The notes under the pieces were generated by a model. That model searched no databases, was not told the DNA's origin, and was given only the letters and a program-made list of their open reading frames with translations. Positions 12,173-18,432 of a DNA stretch of 22,277 bases are shown here, one piece after another. The DNA is from a virus: the IMG/VR virus record IMGVR_UViG_3300035670_001338, positions 1 through 22,277 of that record, one strand, 5' to 3'. Numbering within the stretch: position 1 is the stretch's first letter; every line of letters begins with the position of its first letter. Position numbers and translations under genes: made by a program.

Positions 12173-12416
12173 AGAAGTCAGCAAAAAGTACATTGCGTTG
12201 CAATCTGCAATCATCAAACAAGGTGATGTGCCATGCTCGCAATACCCTGAGTTGTTCTTTCCAGAAGATTTACCAGTAGAGGCTGTAAGAGAAGCCGAGA
12301 AGCTTGCTATCTACCTATGTAAGACATGTCCCGTCCGAAAGCTTTGTCTTGACTATGCCATGACCGCCAGGGAGCCTTACGGCATCTGGGGTGGCACTAC
12401 TCCTGCCGACAGATAA
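12168..12416 (+). CDS. whiB: WhiB-family iron-sulfur regulator, 82 aa, no basic tail
   Basis: The four cluster-binding cysteines C23, C51, C54 and C60 are present in C-x27-C-x2-C-x5-C spacing, followed by the G72-I-W-G-G turn that is the family signature. WhiB proteins hold a [4Fe-4S] cluster and bind the sigma factor SigA to change promoter use; phage copies can act against host WhiB2. The protein stops eight residues after W74, so the basic C-terminal DNA-binding tail of most members is missing. The start is TTG, with GGAAGGA 5-10 nt before it. It is divergent from the recombination block. Confidence 0.9.
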   Translation: MKEVSKKYIALQSAIIKQGDVPCSQYPELFFPEDLPVEAVREAEKLAIYLCKTCPVRKLCLDYAMTAREPYGIWGGTTPADR

Positions 12417-12421
12417 AGAGA

Positions 12422-12454
12422 GAGGCCCGCCGTAAGGGGGTTACAGCGGGCCTC
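12422..12454. terminator. Strong hairpin after the first whiB gene
   Basis: A 9-bp perfect stem, GAGGCCCGC (12422-12430) with GCGGGCCTC (12446-12454), continues inward as GTAA/TTAC (12432-12435 and 12441-12444), with only a C/A mismatch between. It lies 6 nt after the whiB stop. On the minus strand it is followed by TCTCTCTTT, on the plus strand by a purine tract, so it fits an intrinsic terminator better for minus-strand transcripts, though it can act on both. Confidence 0.6.
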
Positions 12455-12518
12455 AGGAGAGAGAGACAAGATGAACTTATCAATTTGAAATGACTCAAAG
12501 GAAGCTATTTCGTTTATT

Positions 12519-12548
12519 ACTATACACATACTTTTGCTAGAAATGCAA
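12519..12548 (-). promoter_or_regulatory. Minus-strand promoter between the whiB genes
   Basis: TTGCAT (12543-12548) and TATAGT (12519-12524) on the minus strand are 18 nt apart, with +1 near 12512. A transcript would run antisense to the first whiB gene, through the hairpin, and toward the exonuclease operon. Its -35 box is 2 nt from that of the plus-strand promoter. Confidence 0.4.
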
Positions 12549-12550
12549 AT

Positions 12551-12580
12551 TTGACATTTTCAATAAACGAGTCCTATCGT
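12551..12580 (+). promoter_or_regulatory. Promoter of the second whiB gene, leaderless
   Basis: TTGACA (12551-12556) and TATCGT (12575-12580) are 18 nt apart. The -10 box ends 7 nt before the ATG at 12588, so the mRNA should start at or next to the start codon. No Shine-Dalgarno sequence is present, in agreement with leaderless translation. Confidence 0.7.
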
Positions 12581-12587
12581 TCATCAC

Positions 12588-12893
12588 ATGAAAATACACA
12601 TTCCTGCTGAACACCTATACATGAAGTTACAGAAAGCTATTGACAATGCTCCGGTAATCCCACCTTGCCAGGTAACTGATCCTGAGATTTGGTACGCCGA
12701 GAAACAAGAGATAGGTAATCAGTATCGCTTAGCTAAGAAGCTCTGTCAGGAATGCCCTGTAATCAGGCAATGCGGTGAGTATGCGCTTGTAGCTCAAGAG
12801 ATGGAAGGTTGCTGGGGCGGAATGTCTCCGAGAGAGCGTATGGCTATCTGGCGTAACCCAAAGGGTCGGCCTAAAACTGTGCAAAATGTATAG
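12588..12893 (+). CDS. whiB: WhiB-family iron-sulfur regulator with AT-hook-like tail, 101 aa
   Basis: C27, C53, C56 and C62 form the iron-sulfur cluster set, followed by the EGCWGGMSPRER turn (73-84) and a basic C-terminus containing K-G-R-P-K, which resembles the AT-hook of DNA-binding WhiB proteins. It should bind host SigA and promoter DNA. In contrast to the first WhiB it has the tail, so the two probably differ in function: one may direct DNA recognition, the other may only bind the sigma factor. It is convergent to the lysis genes. Confidence 0.9.
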   Translation: MKIHIPAEHLYMKLQKAIDNAPVIPPCQVTDPEIWYAEKQEIGNQYRLAKKLCQECPVIRQCGEYALVAQEMEGCWGGMSPRERMAIWRNPKGRPKTVQNV

Positions 12894-12904
12894 TAAAACG
12901 TGTG

Positions 12905-12930
12905 CAAAAGGTTACATTGGCTTTTGTAAC
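12905..12930. terminator. Possible bidirectional terminator between whiB and the holin gene
   Basis: Two competing 6-bp stems lie in the 44-nt convergent gap: CAAAAG (12905-12910) with CTTTTG (12921-12926), and GTTACA (12911-12916) with TGTAAC (12925-12930). The TTTT and AAAA arms give U-rich ends in either direction. The stability is low, so this is a tentative call. Confidence 0.35.
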
Positions 12931-12937
12931 TGATTAG

Positions 12938-13270
12938 TTACTGTAGCTCAGGGTCACTGTCCTCGTACTCGATATCGTCATAGTCAAACTTGCCGTCTTG
13001 GTTTACTTCGAGAGCATCTTTTACAGCCTCTGAGTCGCTTTTAGCAACGGCGGCTCGATAAGCGTTCTCGATGTCCTGAATAGCAAGACTGCCTTTCCAT
13101 GCTAGGGAAACTCCAATAGTGGTGACAACGACCACAAAAGCGCTACCGACACCTATCAGCGCACCAAATACCCAATCGCCACCTACAGCTCCAAGTGCCA
13201 TACCACCTGCGAAGGTAGCCATAAACAAACCCAGGGATCGTATAACTAATTGCTTGGCTATGTTCTTCAC
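12938..13270 (-). CDS. Holin candidate with EF-hand-like C-terminus, 110 aa
   Basis: The GTG at 13270 is chosen as start: it overlaps the lysin stop as GTGA, with AGGA 7 nt upstream. An earlier ATG would lie inside the lysin gene. Two hydrophobic segments, about residues 10-30 and 33-57, are joined by a tight Gly-rich turn. The C-terminal tail is acidic and contains a 12-residue loop (88-99, E-x-N-x-D-G-x-F-D-x-x-D) with the ligand spacing of EF-hand/dockerin calcium sites. Size, topology and position after the peptidase fit a holin. A single unpaired EF-like loop is unusual and may be coincidental. Confidence 0.7.
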   Translation of the reverse strand: MKNIAKQLVIRSLGLFMATFAGGMALGAVGGDWVFGALIGVGSAFVVVVTTIGVSLAWKGSLAIQDIENAYRAAVAKSDSEAVKDALEVNQDGKFDYDDIEYEDSDPELQ

Positions 13271-13851
13271 TTGATGTCCTGTCCACATGTAGGGCACTTC
13301 TTCACCTGCGGAAGAACCACCGTTTCCGTTTTCTTGTTCGCTTGTTTTGTCGCTGGAGCTTGGGTCTTGACCCACTCAACGAAATCGAATTTGTCTGCGG
13401 TGACTCCGAATACTCCACGCTCTAACCAACTAATTGTGAGGTGAAGATGAGCGCCAGAAGAGGCACTACCTGTATTACCAATAATGCCGATAGCATCGCC
13501 TTCTGCGACCTTATCTCCGGCTTTGAGTGTGATAGCTTCTGAGGCATCGTGACCGCCTTTGCAGTTGATTCCGTGCTTCTTGCAGGCTAAGTGGCAGTAA
13601 CCCACATACGCTGCTTTTTTCTTTTTGACATCCCACACGGTCTGTACTAGCACCCATCCTAGGATGTTCGACCACTTGACGAACTGAACCGTGCCATTAG
13701 CGACGGCAGGAATAGCCGTCTTGCCCTTTGAGCTGCCCGTAGGGGCGAAGTCAGTACCCGAATGGGCTTGCATCTTGTTCTTACGGCGAAAGTCACTCAT
13801 AGAGCCGTATACGCCCGTAATGGTGTTTTCTGGGAAAGGTAACTTAGCCAT
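13267..13851 (-). CDS. Endolysin, M23-family metallopeptidase, 194 aa
   Basis: The M23 (LytM-type) zinc motifs are present: H30-x3-D34 in HSGTDFAP, H87 in YCHL, and H135-x-H137 in GAHLHL. These proteins cut peptide cross-links of peptidoglycan. Between H87 and the conserved KAGDKV strand there is an insertion with C90, H93, C97 and H101 (plus C86) that may bind a second metal. A linker of about 30 residues rich in Thr and Lys leads to a CPTCG end; no known wall-binding domain is recognised. No signal peptide is seen, so a holin is needed for release. The ATG overlaps the upstream stop by 8 nt. Confidence 0.85.
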   Translation of the reverse strand: MAKLPFPENTITGVYGSMSDFRRKNKMQAHSGTDFAPTGSSKGKTAIPAVANGTVQFVKWSNILGWVLVQTVWDVKKKKAAYVGYCHLACKKHGINCKGGHDASEAITLKAGDKVAEGDAIGIIGNTGSASSGAHLHLTISWLERGVFGVTADKFDFVEWVKTQAPATKQANKKTETVVLPQVKKCPTCGQDIK

Positions 13852-14059
13852 TTAGTGCCTGCCAAACGAATGTCATAATTGCGCCAAGAACAGCAGATGC
13901 CCCGGCGATAACCCACATGCGGCGCTCTAGAGTGCGTAGGCGCATCTCATGGTCTTTGATGTTGCGCTCAACCCAGTCTATGTGCGTTGGAATCTTCTCA
14001 TTCAAGCGCTCAATCTGCTTGATGAGGTCAATAGCCCATGCTGGGATTTCGTCGTTCAC
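13844..14059 (-). CDS. One-TM lysis-associated membrane protein, 71 aa
   Basis: The N-terminal part (about 1-46) is a charged amphipathic helix with coiled-coil character. One hydrophobic membrane segment (about 49-68) follows, close to the C-terminus. This layout resembles XhlA/hemolysin-type membrane proteins that accompany phage holins. It directly precedes the peptidase with an 8-nt overlap, so it belongs to the lysis cassette, as a second holin or holin partner. The start is GTG at 14059 with GGAG 7-10 nt upstream. Confidence 0.65.
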   Translation of the reverse strand: MNDEIPAWAIDLIKQIERLNEKIPTHIDWVERNIKDHEMRLRTLERRMWVIAGASAVLGAIMTFVWQALNG

Positions 14060-14104
14060 TACACGCTCCGATAATGTTAGAAAAGTGTAGGTTATGAAAC
14101 TATT

Positions 14105-14371
14105 TTACTGTACGTTTACGACACGAACCGTACCACCAGCAGCCGAGCAGATTGCGTATAGCGAGTCATCTGCGTTGGTCTGGAATACGGTTGTGTTGGT
14201 CTTTGACAACTTGACACCGGTTGAAGTCGTGACATCTGATCCACCGACATAAACTGCGGTGTCACCGTCGAAGTCACCATCTTGCAGGTAGACGAACTGT
14301 GAACGGATCGAAGGGCCAGATACCTCTACTACTGCGGTTCCGACTGACTTTACTGAGCTGTAAACAGGCAC
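14105..14371 (-). CDS. Small beta-rich virion-associated protein, 88 aa
   Basis: The sequence is almost wholly beta strand: a VEVSGPSIRSQFVYLQDGDFDGDTAVYVGG core followed by TSTGVKL and a C-terminal GGTVRVV strand. Short proteins with this pattern occur near fibres or capsid decoration genes of actinophages. No enzymatic motif is seen. It starts with GTG at 14371, where the stop of the preceding gene and this start overlap as TAGTG. Structural role inferred from fold type and place only. Confidence 0.5.
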   Translation of the reverse strand: MPVYSSVKSVGTAVVEVSGPSIRSQFVYLQDGDFDGDTAVYVGGSDVTTSTGVKLSKTNTTVFQTNADDSLYAICSAAGGTVRVVNVQ

Positions 14372-14601
14372 TACGCACCTACTAGAGCGTCAATTTGTGC
14401 ATCAGTCAAGCCGAGTGCCTTTAGTGCGTCTCGACCAGCCTGGGCATCAGCAGCCTTTTGAGCAGCTAGTTCCTCTTGAGCTAGTCGTTCCGCTTCTGCC
14501 TGAGCAGCCTGAACTTCACGCTCTGCGATTTCCTCTGCTGTTAGAGGGCGCTCGATGACTTCACCTGTTGCGCAGTTTACTTCGATTGCGATGTCTGACA
14601 T
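14371..14601 (-). CDS. Ala/Glu-rich helical tail-associated protein, 76 aa
   Basis: After a short strand region (VNCATGEVIERPLTAEEIAERE) the protein is one long Ala/Gln/Glu helix (about 27-60) with a C-terminal LGLTDAQIDALVG end. This pattern is typical of small proteins encoded next to tail-fibre genes, some serving as fibre assembly helpers. AAGGAAAAC precedes the ATG at 14601. Confidence 0.6.
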   Translation of the reverse strand: MSDIAIEVNCATGEVIERPLTAEEIAEREVQAAQAEAERLAQEELAAQKAADAQAGRDALKALGLTDAQIDALVGA

Positions 14602-14610
14602 TTGTTTTCC

Positions 14611-15081
14611 TTATGCTTTCGTGATGATGTAGAGAGATGCGGTGCTGTGTTGAACAAATCCTGTTCCTGCGCTGACAAGTTGGATGCTGCTGATTGCGCT
14701 GCTACCAAATTGTGCTGCGTAGATAGCTGAATAATAAGTTGAATTATTATTTTCAGTCACTACATCCCCACTAGCCGACTTGTTTGCAGAAGATGTGTAA
14801 TTAGGAAAATAAAACTCTCCGTTGCCGAAAGTGTTGGCTGTAAATGAGCTTGGAACAACATAAGGGTAAATCGCTGTTCCGCTTTGACTTCCAGGGGAAT
14901 AATAAAGTGACTTGAAAGCTGTTGAATCTGAGCTGTTTACTTTTAGATTTAGAACAACCGCAGAATCTCTAATAGAGAATTTCAACAACAAGTCCACTCC
15001 CGTCTGAGGTATCCCTGTGAACTCGATTGAAGCAGCCGCACCGGATCCGACTGTGACGGACTCAACTAAGACCATTCCCAT
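14611..15081 (-). CDS. Fibre-like minor tail protein, copy 3, 156 aa
   Basis: The N-terminus has the SVTVGSGAAASIEFTGIP pattern shared with the proteins at 15625-16089 and 16092-16661, and the end (AISSIQLVSAGTGFVQHSTASLYII) also matches them. All three lack Cys and are rich in Ser, Thr, Ala and Gly, like trimeric fibre or receptor-binding domains. The start overlaps the HNH stop as TAATG. It probably helps cell recognition, and sequence divergence between copies is high in the middle part. Confidence 0.65.
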   Translation of the reverse strand: MGMVLVESVTVGSGAAASIEFTGIPQTGVDLLLKFSIRDSAVVLNLKVNSSDSTAFKSLYYSPGSQSGTAIYPYVVPSSFTANTFGNGEFYFPNYTSSANKSASGDVVTENNNSTYYSAIYAAQFGSSAISSIQLVSAGTGFVQHSTASLYIITKA

Positions 15082-15623
15082 TATGCAAGCCTTTCTGGTG
15101 CGTATAAGTTCAAAATCATGATTGCGTATTCAACCTTATCTGATGGTCTTTGTCCTGCTGGTTGAGCGGTGTTCCATAGCTCTAGGTTCTCAGTCCTGTT
15201 ATCAAATGTATCACCGTTTTTATGGTGGACATTTTCACCTTTGACTAGCGGTCTGCCCAGCATTTCACTCATTACCAATCGGTGTTCGTAGACTGTGCCT
15301 TTAGCATCTGCCATCGGTGATTCTGGTGCTAGAACTTTTTTGTATTTAGCGCCCTTGTAGGTCTGCGGATTGCGAGCAACAATTTCGGGGTCACCATAAA
15401 TTGAATACCTGCGATTGTGCATCTGGCAATAACCACTAGAAAAGTGTGGCTTGAAGCAATCGTCTACGCTACAAAATTCGTGGATTCTAGCTCTACCCCT
15501 ATACCCAACAAAATTGACATCTCCATGGTTACGCCATCGTTTCCAATGCTTAGAGCAAAGACCTCTAGCCTTGACTAACTTTTCACAACCATCCTGAGAG
15601 CATGGTGCTGCTTTGCAAGGCAT
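15081..15623 (-). CDS. Free-standing HNH endonuclease with paired zinc fingers, 180 aa
   Basis: The ATG at 15623 is preferred: it follows the stop of the fibre gene by 1 nt, with GGAG about 9 nt upstream; an upstream in-frame ATG would lie in the fibre gene. Two identical-spacing fingers C-x4-C-x9-C-x2-H are visible at C8/C13/C23/H26 and C51/C56/C66/H69. The nuclease part has H114 in YEHRLVM and the NVHHKNGD (131-138) plus N142 and N146 of the HNH_3 type. Placed between paralogous fibre genes, it looks like a homing endonuclease. It has no role in tail structure. Confidence 0.85.
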   Translation of the reverse strand: MPCKAAPCSQDGCEKLVKARGLCSKHWKRWRNHGDVNFVGYRGRARIHEFCSVDDCFKPHFSSGYCQMHNRRYSIYGDPEIVARNPQTYKGAKYKKVLAPESPMADAKGTVYEHRLVMSEMLGRPLVKGENVHHKNGDTFDNRTENLELWNTAQPAGQRPSDKVEYAIMILNLYAPERLA

Positions 15624-15624
15624 T

Positions 15625-16089
15625 TTATGCAACTCCGTAAAGATAGAAAGTGCTTCCGGCGCTGTAATTACCATTTCCGAGAGTAGTAACCTCTAGTGCT
15701 GTTATTGCACTTGTGCTTGCCCACCTGTGAGCAGCCATAGAAACATTTGCTGTTGAATCATTTACTCGACTTAATACTGTTTTGTGTTTATCTGTCACTG
15801 AATAATCCATAAATTGCCACATAGATAGTCCACTTGTGCCATAGTTACTAGCACTAAACCAAGAAATTTCATCAAAAGTGCTACTAGCTGTGCTACTACC
15901 ATTTCCGGCTGCTCTTACATTGTAGTAAATACTAGAAGTATCAGAATTGACTCTGACTACTGTAACATTGTCAGTCTTGCAGACAAGCACTAAGTCCCTG
16001 TAATCCTGACTGATAGAGCTAAAGGTAACACTTGAAGCACTAGAGCTGAGAACGGTTGATGCGATTAGATCATAAGTTGGTGTGGGCAT
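15625..16089 (-). CDS. Fibre-like minor tail protein, copy 2, 154 aa
   Basis: The STVLSSSASSVTFSSISQDYRDLVLVCKT start and the AITALEVTTLGNGNYSAGSTFYLYGVA end match the other two fibre copies; the middle is more aromatic. Beta-rich, Ser-rich and without Cys except one, it fits a domain of the distal tail that binds the host surface. AAAGGA lies ahead of the ATG at 16089. The DNA is relatively AT-rich compared with the tape measure gene. Confidence 0.65.
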   Translation of the reverse strand: MPTPTYDLIASTVLSSSASSVTFSSISQDYRDLVLVCKTDNVTVVRVNSDTSSIYYNVRAAGNGSSTASSTFDEISWFSASNYGTSGLSMWQFMDYSVTDKHKTVLSRVNDSTANVSMAAHRWASTSAITALEVTTLGNGNYSAGSTFYLYGVA

Positions 16090-16091
16090 GA

Positions 16092-16661
16092 CTATCCTTT
16101 CACGCCGTAGAGAGAGAGCCGACTATTAGCAGTAAAGCTCGTTGAACCAAAAGCTATGAGCTGAATAGATGTAACAGCCGCAGTATTGTTCCAAAATCCT
16201 GAGCTAAGTGCGACTCCACTTGTGCTATCTGGATAACCTGATAGCACTCTAATAGTTGTGTTTTTAGTTGTTGAACTAAAATCAAGAACATCAATTATTC
16301 CAGCACCAAACCCATTTGTGACTGAGCTATATCCAGCTGCGCCACTTTCATAGCGCATGCGTGGCTGACTCGTTAGGGAACCAGATGAAACGCTGCCACT
16401 ATAACCTTGAAGATTGTGATTTGCGTAATTGAAACCCGTGTCACCATTCAATGTCACGAAAACTGGCTCTAAAACGCTACTTCGTGTGTCACGAAGCACA
16501 GTCCTCAACTGCAAGTGCTTATAGTCGCTGTAACTATCTAGCCCTGTGAAAGTAACAGAAGCAGCACTAGAGCTAAGCACCTGAGTTTCTAGCAGGTCAA
16601 AAGCACCTGCGCCCCCTGCCTCTACCTGTGAGTTCAGGATTCCTAAAAGCATCAAACTCAT
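16092..16661 (-). CDS. Fibre-like minor tail protein, copy 1, 189 aa
   Basis: Compared with the other copies it has a ~20-residue N-terminal extension with a Gly-rich loop, which might anchor it to the tail. The shared segments are TQVLSSSAASVTFTGLDSYSDYKHLQLRTVLRD and AVTSIQLIAFGSTSFTANSRLSLYGVKG in outline. The start overlaps the preceding stop as ATGA. A receptor-binding or fibre role is likely from fold type and position. Confidence 0.65.
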   Translation of the reverse strand: MSLMLLGILNSQVEAGGAGAFDLLETQVLSSSAASVTFTGLDSYSDYKHLQLRTVLRDTRSSVLEPVFVTLNGDTGFNYANHNLQGYSGSVSSGSLTSQPRMRYESGAAGYSSVTNGFGAGIIDVLDFSSTTKNTTIRVLSGYPDSTSGVALSSGFWNNTAAVTSIQLIAFGSTSFTANSRLSLYGVKG

Positions 16662-17194
16662 GCTAGGGTCACATTTCCGATGATCGTGTAAGTGTTTGAA
16701 TCAACTGCCATGACTGCAACTGCTTCGTATTGTGCGCCTAGTGTCGCTGTCAAAGCTGTTCCTGCGGTTCCTGCGCCCTGAAAGGTAACGCCTGTTCCTG
16801 CGGTGATTGTCATACCGCCGCCTGCGTCAATAATCTGCACCTGTTGTCCTGCGGTGAAGGCTGTTGCCGTTGAAACTGTTACGACTGCCGATGCACCTGT
16901 AAAGCGTAGGTAGTTGCTTGCGTCTGCCGATGCGACTGTGTAGGCAGTTGCGGTTGAGTTCGTGAGGGTAACAGATTCCACACCGACAGCGTTCCATGAT
17001 GCGCCATCGTAGGCGTATACAAGGTTCGTGTCAGAAAGGTAGGTAACCATACCTTCTGTCGCTGTGCCGATTGCAGATGAACGAGCCGCTGAGTCCGCAA
17101 AGACCATGACGGACTGATCCATGAGATAGCCGTTTACATTCGCTGCTGTTAGGACTTCACCCGCCGTGAAGACTTTTCTACCTAAACCTGCCAT
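16658..17194 (-). CDS. Minor tail/fibre protein, 178 aa
   Basis: The N-terminal ~60 residues (GRKVFTAGEVLTAANVNGYLMDQSVMVF, then AYDGASW) form a conserved attachment module found at the start of many actinophage fibre proteins. A Thr/Ala-rich beta region follows (about 75-178) with repeated VTVSTATAF, MTITAGTGVTF and ALTATLGAQ strands. The module probably docks to the baseplate. TAAGGAAATC before the ATG at 17194 is the ribosome binding site. Confidence 0.75.
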   Translation of the reverse strand: MAGLGRKVFTAGEVLTAANVNGYLMDQSVMVFADSAARSSAIGTATEGMVTYLSDTNLVYAYDGASWNAVGVESVTLTNSTATAYTVASADASNYLRFTGASAVVTVSTATAFTAGQQVQIIDAGGGMTITAGTGVTFQGAGTAGTALTATLGAQYEAVAVMAVDSNTYTIIGNVTLA

Positions 17195-17201
17195 GATTTC
17201 C

Positions 17202-18425
17202 TTACCAGCTCAAACTGTATGTATCTAGTTTACCGAACTCTGGGTCATCGAGAACGAGAGACGCATAGTCAATCGCCTGGAACCCTAGAGTCATGTAGTG
17301 CACTTGTGGTTGCACCGTGTGGTCAATACGAATGATTTCTAGGTATCGTTCGATTGCATCCCCGATGTTGTTCGGGGTAAATGAGATTTTGACGATGCTT
17401 CCTAGCTCTAGCCCCGTCATGTCATCTAGTTCTGCCTGCTCTAGATTGTGTAGAGCAACTTCAATCTGGTCAAAACGGTATTCTGGCTCAGAGTAGCGAG
17501 AAGCATAAACAACAGCTAGTTCTACTGACTGTGAGTCATCTGCGAACAACAGCCCATCTTGAGTCAGGTTCCTGATACCGTATTGACCCTGTGAGTCGGT
17601 ATCTGAGGCGATTGCAGTACCACCACCAGCTCTAGATACCACAATCTCGTTATAGAGGTTCTCAGAGCCGTATACGACCTGTACATTCTGATACGGGATT
17701 CCTGTGCCACCAAAGTTCACAAGTGATGTAGAAGTCGGACTCTGCGATCTGTCTTGGAAGGTAAAGTCACCGGACTTCGAGATGAACAGGTTGCCTGGCT
17801 CTGACTGTGCTACAAGCTGTAGATACTGTAGGGCGTTTGTGTCATCCTGAATCGGGTAGTCCGAGAGCAGAGAAGCACCTGTATCAATGTTTCTAGCAGT
17901 TGATGACCAAGCAACATCCGCAGAGTCAAGGATTCTGTTGATACGAGCACCTGTGTACTCAGAGTCAGGTGTTGCACCTGTCAGCGTTTGTCCTGCTACT
18001 AGCGATAACGAGTCATAAGCGATAGCCGTTACGATTGAGTCGCCATTTGGTAGGTAGGACAGGTTCCAGTCATCAATAAAGCCTCTGAACTGTTCTACAC
18101 CGTTTGAGAAGAGTTTTATCTCTCGCCTAGGGATAATGTTGCCGTAATACGGAGAGGCTGTATAAAGCGGGTCAAAGGCTCTGTCGTGGTTGTTGAACTC
18201 GATGTTCGCTTGACCTGCTGTAAAGCTTGTAAAGTCGTTATTACGCCCTCGCTGAATGTTGATAGAGCGCACTCTGTCAGTTACATCAACAAAGATAGTT
18301 CCACCAAGCGTCCATGCAGGGTCGTCAAGCTTTCCTGATACTGGGTCATCAAGCTTTAGAAATGGCCCGATGTTTGATCCTGTTAGGTCAAAACCAATTT
18401 CGACTTTAGGTGTAGGGATTGCCAT
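17202..18425 (-). CDS. Minor tail / baseplate protein, 407 aa
   Basis: The protein is beta-rich. Residues about 1-120 resemble a distal-tail or ring domain (TFVDVTDRVRSINIQRGR in part; FNNHDRAFDPLYTASPYYGNI); residues 120-260 follow the pattern of phage baseplate hub domains; the C-terminal part (LGSIVKISFTPNNIGDAI) is again beta. This type of protein usually follows the tape measure in siphophages and forms the tail tip. It lies 7 nt after the tape measure stop. A precise subtype cannot be given from sequence alone. Confidence 0.75.
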   Translation of the reverse strand: MAIPTPKVEIGFDLTGSNIGPFLKLDDPVSGKLDDPAWTLGGTIFVDVTDRVRSINIQRGRNNDFTSFTAGQANIEFNNHDRAFDPLYTASPYYGNIIPRREIKLFSNGVEQFRGFIDDWNLSYLPNGDSIVTAIAYDSLSLVAGQTLTGATPDSEYTGARINRILDSADVAWSSTARNIDTGASLLSDYPIQDDTNALQYLQLVAQSEPGNLFISKSGDFTFQDRSQSPTSTSLVNFGGTGIPYQNVQVVYGSENLYNEIVVSRAGGGTAIASDTDSQGQYGIRNLTQDGLLFADDSQSVELAVVYASRYSEPEYRFDQIEVALHNLEQAELDDMTGLELGSIVKISFTPNNIGDAIERYLEIIRIDHTVQPQVHYMTLGFQAIDYASLVLDDPEFGKLDTYSLSW

Positions 18426-18432
18426 GCTCTGC

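Noticed and set aside
12471-12488. Mini-frame of five codons after the first whiB hairpin, preceded by AGGAGAGAGAG
   Set aside because: The purine tract and ATG could form a leader peptide, but five codons and no downstream attenuator structure are not enough.
16879-17100. Frame inside the minor tail gene
   Set aside because: Translation is low-complexity and arises from the Thr/Ala-rich repeats of the true gene.
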